DNA from: Carposina sasakii
Lineage: Eukaryota > Arthropoda > Insecta > Lepidoptera > Carposinidae
Length of the DNA stretch: 64,000 nt
Direction: 5' to 3'
Assembly (NCBI GenBank): GCA_014607495.2
Contig: CP053167.1
Location: forward strand, 2,418,001 to 2,482,000
Made by a program: the position numbers and the translations under genes. This document shows positions 22,893 through 35,800 of this stretch, piece by piece; positions within the stretch are counted from its first letter, which is position 1, and the number at the start of each line of letters is the position of its first letter. The notes under the pieces are model-generated. The model was not told where the DNA came from, did not search any database, and worked only from the letters and a program-made list of their open reading frames with translations.

Positions 22893-23404
22893 TTTAACTG
22901 CGTAATTATTTCCAAATCACGAAGATTGCAACAAAAATAATAAAAACTTTCCAAGTGTTGGGTTGTAAAGATATTGTTTGACAAACTGTCAATTGAATTT
23001 GACAGCTGACATTGACATAAGCACTATGACTCCGTTTAGCGATCCATCGCTAGATAATTTTTAACCGGCTAAGATTTCGCCGGCTTACACGAACGCACCC
23101 CTGCGTCTACTTATAATCACGGCACAGCGATGTAAATTTCCCTCACATAGTTTTGAGAAATGTATTCACAGTGTTTTGATATAAATTGTACATAAAATAA
23201 CAAAAACATGAAAACAAACCTTTTTTCCACTAATGTTCACTTTTCTTGTATTTTATATCTCCGTTTAATTCCTTAAAACAATTTAAAATATCACTTGTTT
23301 CTTCCAGTCACAAGTTCACAACAAACAGCGGAATGACAAGTTCTAAGCCTGGTAATTGACAGTGACGTTTACTATTTTTTGACAACTGCGTTTTGTTGTT
23401 TTTT

Positions 23405-25640
23405 TTTTTGTTTAGTTTATCCCGAAGGAAAGGCAAGGGGAACTAAGCCCATACAGCCTATGATGGATGATAATGATGATGATGAATGGAAACGTCGGGA
23501 AAATCCTCAATAACAAGTGTAAAGTTAGTCAAAATGAAAAATTAATGCAGAAACAACTTACATGCGCCCATGAAGAGATCGTATTCCAGCTAAAGTTTTA
23601 CTAAGCTTACCTGCGTATAAAACCATGCACACGCACTAGATTCACATCACAAGTAATCAAAATATAAGTTATTTACCAGAAAACATCACTTTACGGACAC
23701 ATGCAAGCCATTTACAAATAATTTTTGTATTTCACAAGAAAATTACACCTGCACCCTTCCAGCTTTTCCCGCCGAATCCGTACGCTATAGTCGCTTAAAA
23801 AGTTACCAGCAACAACAAATTTACAGTACAAGAGTTTTGAGTACCTTTTTTTGTTGACTAAATATTATGATTAAAATTTCCATCATCATGCAAAGAAGGG
23901 TTAAAATTATTATTATGCAGTAATTTATTATTTTTCTTATATTTTACATTTTTAAATACTTATATCAAATTATTGTCATTATTTTGTATCTCTTTTGAAA
24001 TTCTCGGGACTACAGACTCCCAGTCCTTTGAGAGGCGTGCAATAGGCCAAGATGTAGAGGCCTTTTTCAGAGAACTTTGATATGGTGTGGGATACAGATG
24101 GCGGATACCATCGCCGACCGCACAACATAAGCCCGGCGATGGTCTCCACCATGTGCAAGACTTACTGGTAGATAAGTTATATTTTGATTACTTGTTATGT
24201 GAATCTAGTGCGTGTGCATGGTTTTAGACACAGGTAAGCTGAGTAAAACTTTAGCCGGAATACGATCTCTTCATGGGCCCATGTAAGTTGTTTCTGCAAT
24301 AATTTTTCATTTTGACTAACTTTACACTTGTTCCTGAGGATTTTCCCGACGTTTCCATTCATCATCATCAATATCATTTAGCGAATCCACTAAATTCCAA
24401 CTCGTGAGCGGGGGGGGGTAGGATTGGATACCTTGTCCGTTTCATATATTATATTCCGTCTCTTTGATTCGGCGTAAGAACTCAACTTCTTTTAACTCGC
24501 GAGCGGGGTGGGGGTTAGGATTTCAGACAAAACACGATAATTTTGCAACAAATATGAACAAATTGCGCAATGTACGATCTGGCAACACTGATATCATCCC
24601 TCATAAATTCAGAAATCATTTACTAAAGACAATGGCTGTATGGGCTTAGTTCCCCTTGCCTTTCCTTCGGGGTAAACTAAAAAAAATGTATTGTGTTAAA
24701 CCAAATTTTCACTATGTGAATCTAGTGCGTGTGCATGGTTTTATACGCAGGTAAGCCGAGTAAAACTTTAGCCGGATTACGATCTCTTCATGGGCGCATG
24801 TAAGTTGTTTCTGCAATAATTTTTCATTTTGACTAACTTTACACTTGTTCTTGAGGATTTTCCCGACGTTTCCATTCATCATCATCATTATCATCCATCA
24901 TAAATTCAGAAATCATTTACTAAAGACAATGGCTGTATGGGCTTAATTCCCCTTGCCTTTCCTTCGGGATAAACTAAAAAAAAAACTAATTTTCACTAAG
25001 AGTATATAATTTATACGCAGGTAAGCCGAGTAAAACTTTAGCCGGATTACAATCTCTTCATGGGCGCATGTAAGTTGTTTCTGCAATAATTTTTCATTTT
25101 GACTAATTTTACACTTGTTCTTGAGGATTTTCCCGACGTTTCCATTCATCATCATCATTATCATCCATCATAAATTCAGAAATCATTTACTAAAGACAAT
25201 GGCTGTATGGGCTTAGTTCCCCTTGCCTTTCCTTCGGGATAAACTAAACAACAACAAGAGTATATAAATAGATTCGGCGGGAAAAGCTGGAAGGGAGCGG
25301 GTGTAATTTTCTTGTGAAAATCAAAAATTATTTGCAAATGGCTTGCATGTGTCCGTAAAGTGATGTTTTCTGGTAGATAAGTTATATTTTGATTACTTGT
25401 GCTGTGAATCTAGTGCGTGTGCATGGTTTTATATGCAGGTAAGCCGACTAAAACTTTAGCCGGATTACGATCTCTTCATGGGCGCATGTAAGTTGTTTCT
25501 GCAATAATTTTTCATTTTGACTAACTTTACACTTGTTCTTGAGGATTTTCCCGACGTTTTCAGTCATCATCATCAATATCATCCATCATAGGCTGTATGG
25601 GCTTAGTTCCCCTCGCCTTTCCTTCGGGATAAACTAAGTA
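23405..25640. repeat. Cluster of MITE copies (TTTATCCCGAAGG family)
   Basis: Five or more partial copies: about 23412-23785 (one orientation), then 24165-24680, 24715-24975, 25010-25250 and 25262-25636 (opposite). Full units run from CGGCGGGAAAAGCTGGAAGG through GAGGATTTTCCCGACG and a CATCAT microsatellite to CCTTCGGGATAAACTAA. The 24165 copy is split by about 215 bases of unrelated sequence (24380-24595). Two further full copies are at 47.5-48.35 kb. No coding capacity; the short minus-strand frames MIMMMMNGNVGK are only the microsatellite. Confidence 0.85.
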
Positions 25641-25681
25641 TTTAAAAAAATTAGAGAGTAGTATATTCTTTGATATACATA

Positions 25682-25718
25682 ATCTAAATCATAGAGATAC
25701 CAAATCCCTGATCTAAAT
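25682..25718. mobile_element. 20-bp excision footprint of the P-like element
   Basis: ATCTAAAT (ATCTAAATC if nine bases are counted) is duplicated on both sides of ATAGAGATACCAAATCCCTG (25691-25710). The insert equals the first five bases of the element at 18649 joined to its last seventeen, sharing a GA overlap. It lies about 45 bases before the ALG11 start codon. Confidence 0.75.
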
Positions 25719-25762
25719 CTATTATAATAAGTGTTAAACAATATTTGTGATAAGTATAACAA

Positions 25763-28700
25763 ATGCTGAGTAAAATGTTTCACTATTTTATGTAAGTGTG
25801 TAAGCTACCTACGTAAATACTTATAGATGACGAACTAAATTTATAACAAATGTTTATTTTGTTTTAGGCTATTGGTAGTATTACCTGTATCTTTTATCGC
25901 GATACTGTTGTTTGGGATTGTTATTATTATACCTCTTGCATATAACTTTGCATCATGGTACATGAGAGTAGCTGAACGCAAGATGCAGAGGCGCAAACGT
26001 GATGGAACCAATGTTGCTTTCTTCCACCCTTACTGCAATGCAGGGGGAGGTGGCGAAAGGGTGCTCTGGGTTGCAATTAAGGCATTACTAATCAGGTATT
26101 CTAAACTTTTTATTAAATTTATAAAAGGTCATTTAGTTTTCAAAATATGAGTAACTTGTACAATGCGTTAAATTATAAGTAATTTTATATTAGGTACCTA
26201 CTCTGGTTATCTACATGTACATAATGTTACAAACACATTGAAAATATTTAAATAAATTATTCTATCCAATCAACAGCTTTAAAGGCAGCTACATATTCTG
26301 TTTTGCAAGTTGATATGAGTTCCAAAATTGTGGCTATGAGATGACAAGCCCCTTTATCTGCTATTCTACTTCAACGGACCACATTTCATACTGGTCCAGT
26401 CCACTTTGTTGATTGTAGTGTCCATCTTTTATGGGAATATCTTGAGATACACATGTATGTTCAGCCCAGTACCCAGATTTTTTCCACATAGTACTCGTAA
26501 TTCTTCTTTCTACTTCCTCCTCGTTGCTACTCAATCCAAATGACACTTGCTTCTTAGGTAGATATACTCTTTCACATATTCTTGTTCTCTATGACTTGGT
26601 TTTTCACAGTTGTTTCTTATTACTTTAGTTTTGTTTATGTTCATCTGCAGACCTACTTTATTACTATCTTAGAATAAGAGACAATTGAGGGTTTCTGAAA
26701 CATAGGCAGCATTGCCTCCCATATTGACAATGAAAATCACACTGAGGTCACCAATCCGCGTGCCCAGTGTGGTGACTATGGTCAGAAACCCCCCTATGGC
26801 AGTAGACTTATTGTGTGCCAATGGGGAGGCCTACATCCAGCAGTGGACTTCAATGGGCTTTATGTATTTCTTTCGTAGCCTAGAATGGTACAGGTATAAA
26901 GTTTTCTAAAGGTATGATTTCGAGCTAAGCAGAATGCTGCACTTCTGCTGAAGCAGTGTTGTGCTGTTCGTGGTGAGTGTATACTTGTCAAACAAAACTT
27001 TCACATAGGTGCTGCCACTGCAATACTGCAGCGACATTGCTGCGTAGCTCGGAATATACATATATAATATACATATAATCTTTCTTTCTTTATTCTTTAT
27101 TTCACATACACAAAAAGAAATATGGCATACAACATTAAAGAATCACACCTTTATCGCCAATAGAACCACATGGTGCCACTTCTGACCAATTTTTAGAGTA
27201 TAGTTGAGATGTACAAGTTCGGTTAGTATACTCGTTAGTAAGCTCAGAATATACTCTCATATAAACCTGTAGATAATGTATGAGGACCAGTATTGTTGTG
27301 GCAGCAATGCTGCTTAGCTCGGAATCATACCTTAATTAATATTTCAGATATCCAGATACAAATATTTATATATATACCATAGAGACAGCTGAACCAAAGA
27401 AAATATTAGATAAAGCTCAAAATCAGTTCAATGTGAAGGTAGATCCGGAGAGGATAAACTTTGTGAGGCTGACGGGGCAGTCCTTGATTGAGCCGTTCCC
27501 TTACTTTACTCTGCTGATGCAAAGCTTGGGCTCCATGCTGTTAGGCTTGGAAGCATTGATGAAGTTGAATCCTGGTGAGTTTGTATTAATTACCTTTAAA
27601 TAAAAGTAGAAAACATTTGTGTTTGCACTCTGTAAAAATAACACACATCGTACATTTGCTTTATGTACACAGCTGCTAACAACAGTTAACCCACTAACAT
27701 TTTGTTTGCCACCTAATGGCAAAATGTGCAGGAGCTATTTCAATTATACCTATATTTACTAATATCCTGCTATTCTTACTAATAAAATTATTAATAAAGA
27801 AATGGAAAAAATTCCTCACCCGGGTGGGAATCGAACCCACGACCTCTGCATTCCGTGCATTACTTATTACTTATAATATTATAAATGCGAAAGTTTCTGA
27901 CTATGGATGCATGTTTGTTACTCTTTCACGTAAAAACGGCTGAAGAGATTTTAATAAATTTCGGTATGGAGTTAGCTGACACCATGGATTAACACATAGG
28001 CTACTTTTTATTCCGGTAAAATGTTTTCATCCCAGATAATTTCGACATTTTGTTGTTTCTGCAGTCCGCGCGGACGATGTCGCGGGCGTCCACTATGTAA
28101 TTATAAATGCGAAAGAATATACAGGGTGTTTTTTTGTGGCCACCTTTAACGAAGGGTACGTACTCTATACATCAAATAAAGTAAGTTTATGCAAAAAAAA
28201 ATGCTGGGACAAAATTTTTTATTTATTTTTTTAATTTTAATTCCTTGATCGTGCGAAATTTATAGTGTCTAGTGTTTATGTTAGTTTTTTTATAGACAGA
28301 TATTAATCCTGCTACGCGCGTCTATGTGCATTTATGCAGAAAAACGCAGTCTATTTACCCAAATTTGGACCCTAATATTTTGGAAACCAGACACTTCCCA
28401 GGTATGCTTCCATGGAGAAAAATGATCGTGATGATGAGGAGTATCCGTAGTTTTCAGAAACGTTGACGACAAAAAATCACCATGTATAAAGTACTTTCAT
28501 GCTAAAACTACTGAACCTGAATAATATTTTAGCACAGAGATAGTTTACTGAGGACAGACATACTACTTTTTATCCCGTATAAATTTCGAGATAATGTTTT
28601 TTCTGCAGTCCAAGGCGTGCCTTAGTGTACCCTGCTTCAGCCTATTGCAGTACACTGCTGGACGTAAGACCCCAGACCACGCTACAGTAGGCGCTGCTGC

Positions 28701-31700
28701 TCACCTCCCGGAAACCCTTAATCACCTCGTACGATACCCACGGGCAGGCAGGGTTGGTACAAACTCTACTCTACCGGCACCACGCGGCTAGTGTACCCCT
28801 ATTTGAGCAATTATCTGAATGCTCTACTCCAAAAAACTCATTAATTAATCTACTTTGTTGATAATAAAATCGGTTTTACAGATATTTATATAGACACCAC
28901 AGGGTATGCGTTCACATATCCAATATTCCGCTACATGGCCCGATGCCCCGTTGGTTGCTACGTGCACTACCCGACCATAACCTCAGCCATGCTAAGGAGA
29001 GTCAAGCACAGGATTATCGGCTATAACAATGCAGGCATTATCGCTAGGAACCCTGTGTTTACTTTCTTGAAACTGCTGTATTATAAAGTTTTTGGATGGG
29101 TAAGTTTTATAGTAAATAATACATTAATAATGCCGAGACCTGGTCTCTAACTGTGTGCCTCATAAAGAAGCTCAGGATCGCACAGCGAACAATGGAGAGA
29201 GCTATGCTCGGGATCTCTCTGCGTGATAGAATCAGAAATGAGGAGATCCGCAGACGTACAAAGATCACCGACAGCACATAGCTCTAGGAACTGATGGCCG
29301 ATGGAGTCGGAAAGTTCTAGAGTGGATACCACGTATCGGCAAACGCAGCGTGGGAAGGCCACCCGCGAGGTGGACGGACGACCTGGCCAAGGTCGCGGGC
29401 CAAGGTTAGATGCAGGCTGTATCCGACCGGTCGTTATGGAGGTTCTTGGGGGAGGCCTATGTCCAGCAGTGGACTTCCCAGGGCTGAAATGATGAATACA
29501 TTTAAAGAAAAAACCGACTGCATAATTTTTTTTACCTAGTGTCACTCTCAGGACTAGGTAAGCTAGGTAGTGTAGGTAAGCTGCATAGGGTATTTGTTAC
29601 AAGCAAAGGCATGTCTTATGGTAATTGGACAAGATTTAATAGGGATGTTTACTATGGTTGAATTTTAATGACATTTTATGCTTATCAGAATAAATCATCA
29701 AAATCATACCTATCTGTAAAAATACAATTTGATTAAGTGTCCAAATGAGGTAGTAATAAATAAGCCTACAAAGTTAAGTGAGCAAGTCCATTTTTCAAAT
29801 GTAAAATTAATTGAAAATTACGACATCACATATCCACCTGCATCATTTACAGCAACTTTTGCTTTGTGACCATATTTATAAATAAACGCAATGTTTAAAA
29901 TAGCTGCAGAACAAAAGTTCTTTTACGCGCATACAAGTTACTGAAAGAGTGACGTCATAATTTGTATGGAGCGTTTTTTGGCAAGTCTAAAATTGTGATT
30001 TTAAAATCGTCATATCTCGGAAAGTTTTCACGCTAGCGAAGTTTTTCTTTCTCAAATTTTTATTTTATTTTATGATCTTTCGATATAAATACAAATGAAA
30101 AAACCGTAAACATCCCTATTGAAATGTTTAGCTTATAGTTATTACGTTTATTCACTTGTGCCAATATTTTTGATAAATTTTGTTTGTGATCTCGCGTCTA
30201 CCTATAATCATGTCACGTACACATATATAGCTATACTGTTGTGCTGGGCGTTGCGCCGACATCGTGATGGTGAACGGCACGTGGACCGAAGACCACATCA
30301 ACGACCTGTGGAACATACCGTTCTCGACACATCGTGTCTACCCACCGTGCGAGGTTTGCATGTGTAGTATTATTTATTTATATAGCCTATATATTCTCGT
30401 ATTACTGTGACAATAGGAAGTCATGAAATTTCCTTCACGTTAAGTATCCCCAATTGCCGCTTTTCCCACTATGTGGATATCGGCAAGTTGATTTTGTAAC
30501 TTGTGATTGGTCGGCAACCGATCGCTAAATGTCAAAAGACGACTACGCGACCGATTCCAAGAAACCCTATTCTGTAATCAAGCAGTATGGTGCACTGACT
30601 TTTAAATCTAGTAGGATAATACCACATGTCAATTTTGACAGCGACTATCCAGCGATTGCGACCGGTTGCAAGGTACAAAATCAGCCTGCTGGTTGTTATA
30701 AATAAAAATATTCTCATGTCCTCTTTGAAATATATTAAAAACTAGTGGACGCCCGCGAGTCAGTCCGCGTGGACTACAGAAAAAACAAAATGTCGAAATT
30801 ATCCGGGATAGAAACATTTTCCCGGGATAAAAAGTCTATGTGTTAAGTGGAACCTGTCACAATATATTCATGAAAACTGCATCGAAATCGGTTCGGCCGT
30901 TTCTGAGATTAGCGTGCACAAATGCACAGACAAACAAAAATGGTGATATACGAACATACATGGAACATATATTTTCTTAATCTTATTGAAATTCGCTGAT
31001 TCCCTGATCCCAATAAAAAATATTGGGGACACTGCCAAGAAGGAATAACTTTTAATTATTTCTATACAATGGGAACAGAGTTGTTTTAACAACTGTTTTG
31101 TTTTTTGTTTCAGGTGACAGAATTAAAAAAGCTGCGGTCGTTAGTTAGAGAGACAGACAACATCAACATCCTCTCTGTCGCACAGTTCCGGCCCGAGAAG
31201 GACCATCCGCTCATGTTACAAGCTATGTACGAGTTACGGAACCTTCTGGTCAAAAATGAACTTTTGTGGAATAAGGTCAGTAACCTACGACTGATGGGGG
31301 TTTGAAGCCGGTTTTGTAAAAGGGTTTTTTTTTAAGAGTTCAGGGTTATGGGCAAAACCTACGTCCCCAGCAGTGAAATGCACTAGGCTGATGTGTGTGT
31401 ATATATACAGGATGTCCCAAGAAATAGTGTCAAGCGGAAGTCCAAGGACAGAATACCCCTAGGGGTACCCGAATTACCCCCATGTATGTTCCGCGACTTT
31501 TTGTAGTTTTCGAGATATGATTTTTTTTCATATTTTTTTGTTAAACCTTGGCTTATTTAACATTATTGGTCACAGAGACATCAATTGTTGAGATACAAGC
31601 TTGATTTTTTTTTTCTGAAATAGGTGAACAGTAGCACTTGCAAAAACAAAAGCAATTGTGAGCCGATATGCTACTATTAAGCCATTAAAAAAATGTTGAA

Positions 31701-32822
31701 TCCTAAGTTTGTTAAAATGTTTAAATTAAAGATCTCTTTTGAAACGATTAAAAAAAAACTTATCCCAAAAATGTCTCCAAAATTATTTTTAAAAACTTGC
31801 CAATTTCGTCAGCTATTTGCCATGTAAATTTGATTGAGCTATCTCCACGACTTCATACTTGAAAAAATGTTTGAAACACAGTAAGTCGAAAAAACTTAAT
31901 TAAAAGATTGGGCCGAATAAAACTAAAAAAATGTTATTATTGATTGTTTATTATTAAATCACAAAAGTTTTCGAAATGTCGCCCTTCCTGCTCGATACAA
32001 ATTCTACATCGCCTTAAAAAAAATTCTTTTAGTCGTAAGAACGCTACCCTGTTGCTTTTTATTGTTTCTTCTGCTTGTCTTAGTTTTGTTCGTAGTTCCG
32101 CTATGTTTCTGATATCCTTGGCGTAAACTAATTCTTTATAATACCCCCAAACGAAGAAATCGATGGGGTTTAAGTCGGGAGACCGTGGCGGCCAGGCAAT
32201 GGCCCCCCCACGGCCGATCCACTTGTCTCCAAACCTTTCGGTTAAATGTTGTCTGACAATCCTCGCGAAGTGACATGGAGCGCCGTCGTTTTGAAATATC
32301 ATATTTCTACGCGTTAATAGGTCTACATTTTCTAAAAGACCGTCGAGATCTTGCCGTAAAAATTCCAAGTAGGACTCGCCATTTAATCGGCCAGGCAGTT
32401 TAAAGGGGCCAATCAGCTGTCCATTTAAGACGCCTGACCACAAGTTCACACTAAATTGTTCTTGAAAATTGGAGGCACGTGTCATGTGTGGATTTTCAAT
32501 GCTCCAAGAATGATAAGTTTAACAAACTTAGGATTCAACATTTTTTTAATGGCTTAATAGTAGCATATCGGCTCACAATTGCTTTTGTTTTTGCAAGTGC
32601 TACTGTTCACCTATTTCAGAAAAAAAAATCAAGCTTGTATCTCAACAATTGATGTCTCTGTGACCAATAATGTTAAATAAGCCAAGGTTTAACAAAAAAA
32701 TATGAAAAAAAATCATATCTCGAAAACTACAAAAAGTCGCGGAACATACATGGGGGTAATTCGGGTACCCCTAGGGGTATTCTGTCCTTGGACTTCCGCT
32801 TGACACTATTTCTTGGGACACC

Positions 32823-32863
<41 letters not shown>

Positions 32864-35800
32864 TATATATACAGGATGTTTTTTTGTGGCCACCTTTAAC
32901 GAAGGGTACGTATTCTATACATGAAATAAAGTAAGTTTATGCCAAAAAAAATGCTGGGAAAAATAAATATTTTTTTTGGAAAAAAATTTAAATTCCTTGA
33001 TCGTGCGAAATTTATAGTGTCTAGTGTTTATGTTAGTTTTTTTTATAGACAGATATTAATTATTTTTCGTGAAAAAATCCTGCTACGCGCGTCTATGTGC
33101 ATTTATGCAGAAAAACGCAGTCTATTTACTCAACTTTGGACCCTAATATTTTGGAAACCAGACACTTCCCAGGTATGCTTCCATGGAGAAAAATGATCGT
33201 GATGATGAGGAGATTCCGTAGTTTTCGGGAACGTTGACGACCAAAAATCATCCTGTATATACTGGGTTTAAAAAGATAACTTTGTTCTTTTAATACCTCG
33301 TATTCTTTGTAACATCACGATAATTTTTTTCTATGGAATCACCCCTGGGAAACCACGGGTTCCCTAGATATTGAGGTCCAAAGTTACATGAATATCAGCA
33401 TTTTTTTAAATAAATCCACCTGGAAACAGTTAACAAACATTTTTTTTAAAGACACCATATTAATATTCAAAAATGTTAGTTTTGTAGGTACATTTGTCAA
33501 TCAAATACATTGCTCAGGTATCTCCATAGAAAAAAATGATCGTTACGTTACAAAGAATACGAGGTATTAAAATAACAGCGTTGTCTTTTTACATCCTGTA
33601 TATATTTTTTTAAATATATTCCAACCAGGGAGCCTGTACCACTGAATTTATTTAATATAGGGATTTTCTAAAATAAATTGTCACTTAGGTATAATACCCG
33701 AGAAGGATTGGCGTCAGGCAGGCAGCCGGTCGTAAAACAAACGCCAAATTATTGGCAACACGAGTTTCGGAAAAAACCCCATTTATAATGGATGGGGGCA
33801 GGAAGATTATGATGATTTGTCACTGGTACAAGTCCTTTTACTCTACGCCGGAGTAATGAAACAAATAAAGGAGGATGGGCAAAATGTCACCACCGACCAT
33901 TAACGAATAGACGTACATCGTTGGAAAGCTCTTTTTGTGACTATAAATTTGTTTCTATTGGGGCGATTCTCAAATCGTTCCGTGGAAAAAGTTATAGCTA
34001 AAAGAAATATTCATAAACTATAGGTAGAAAAAAGTACAAAGTATTTTCCTTTTTTAATTACAATGCATGTACTTTTTTAAGTATTAAGTAATCTCAATAA
34101 GATATGATTTTTTTTTTACAATTAGCTAGGCAAACATTTGACCGCCATCGTGCCTGATGTTAAGCAAGATGCGGTGCGGCCTAAGGTGGTACATGTTTGC
34201 CTAGAAAGTGCCTATTCACTCTAGCTTTGAAAAGACCAATGTTGTAGTGCTCGGGAAATACATCGGCAGGAAGTGCATTCCACTCCTTAGCCGTGATAAT
34301 AATTAAACAATAAAATATTGATACAAAATATAGTCTTTTACCTACGTAGGAATACCCATCTCATACATTTTTGCCCATCATCCTTTCCAGATAAAACTAA
34401 TCCTAGTGGGTTCGTGTAGAAATAAAGAAGACGAAGAAAGGGTGCGGAACCTGAAGGATTTAGCCAAGCATCTGTCTTTAGAAGACAGCGTACAGTTCGT
34501 TGTGAACGCGCCGTACGTCCAATTACTGAGGCTCTATCAGACTAGCCGTGTGGCTTTACATGCTATGTGGAACGAGCATTTTGGTATCAGTAAGTATAAT
34601 TAATGTCTTATCTTTTTTTGTACTCACCTTGTCATCATCATCATCATAATCATCATCATCATCACTTACAGCCCTGAGAAGTCCACTGTTGTACATAGGC
34701 CTCCCTCAACAATCTCCACTCCGACCAGTCGGAAACAGCCTGCATCCAACCGACGCCCGCGACCTTGGTTGGCCAGGTCGTCCGTCCACCTCACCTTGTA
34801 AAGAAAGCATATTGAAATCCTTGTCCTCACTAACATTATAAACTAGCTGACCCAGCGAACTTATTCTATTACTAGTGGACGCCCGCGACTCCGTCCGCGT
34901 GTACTACAGAAAAAAACAAAATGGCGAAAACATCAGATAAAAACAGATAAAAACATTTTCCCGGTACAAAAAGTAGCCTGCGTCGAAATCGGTTCAGCCG
35001 TTTCTGAGATTAGCGTGCACAAACGCACAGACAAACAGACAAAAATTCCAAAAATCATTATTTTTGGTACTACTGCGTTGATAAAGGTCTCCTATAATAT
35101 TTTTTTCTCATATATCTTCCATGTACAGACAGCTATCCGTTACATTTTTATTATATGTATAGATAGATGTATAGATTATGCTATATTGTACACAGTAAAG
35201 TTTTCACAAATAAAGTTTATAACAAGAAAGATGTATAAAGCGTGCTTATCTTAGAGATTTCTTCTAGCTAACCAGTACTTTATACAAACCTTATCCTGGA
35301 AATAACAAACACAAAAAATAAAGAATCATTCAATTTTATGTAGTAATTCAGATGTAATGCACTAAAAATGTACACATACTTAATTTTAATTTACTTATAT
35401 GTATAGAGATTCAAAAGTAACTCTGTCTGTTTGTCGCGCTTTCAATAAATGAAATTTGGTACACATATAGTCTAGACCTAAGAAAGGATATTGACCATAT
35501 TGGATTAAGGATTATGCAATAATTGATTATTTAGTGGACGCCCGCGACTCCGTCCGCGTGGATTTCAGTAAAAGCAAAAAGTCGAAATTATCCGGCATAA
35601 AAGTAGCCGTTGTGCTTCCTCAGGCTCTAAAGTATCTGTGTACCAAATTTCATTTCAATCGTTTCAATAGTTTTGGTGTGAAAGCGACAGACAGACACGA
35701 GTTACTTTCCCATATATTTAGCCAGCCACGTCTCAAAAAAACTATGTGTACATAGCTCGAAGAACTGATGGCCGATGGAGTCGGAAAGTTCTAGAGTGGA

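Larger units (their letters stand above)
18627..23103. mobile_element. PIF/Harbinger element, internally deleted and carrying a nested insertion
   Basis: Inverted ends beginning GGGTGCGTTCGTGTAAGCC lie at 18630-18648 and 23082-23100, flanked by the same three bases CTG (18627-18629 and 23101-23103), as expected for the 3-bp duplications of this superfamily. The left end is interrupted after 18648 by an insertion and resumes at 20959, where the extended end GTGTAAGCCGGCGAAATC pairs with the right end at 23065-23090. Between them are the start of a plus-strand gene (21257) and of a minus-strand nuclease (22892), whose 3' parts meet near 22120, so an internal deletion removed the 3' halves of both genes. 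Confidence 0.85.

Noticed and set aside
24195..25164. Three related minus-strand frames starting MIxMMMNGNVGK
   Set aside because: They are the CATCAT microsatellite and flanks of MITE copies read on the minus strand.
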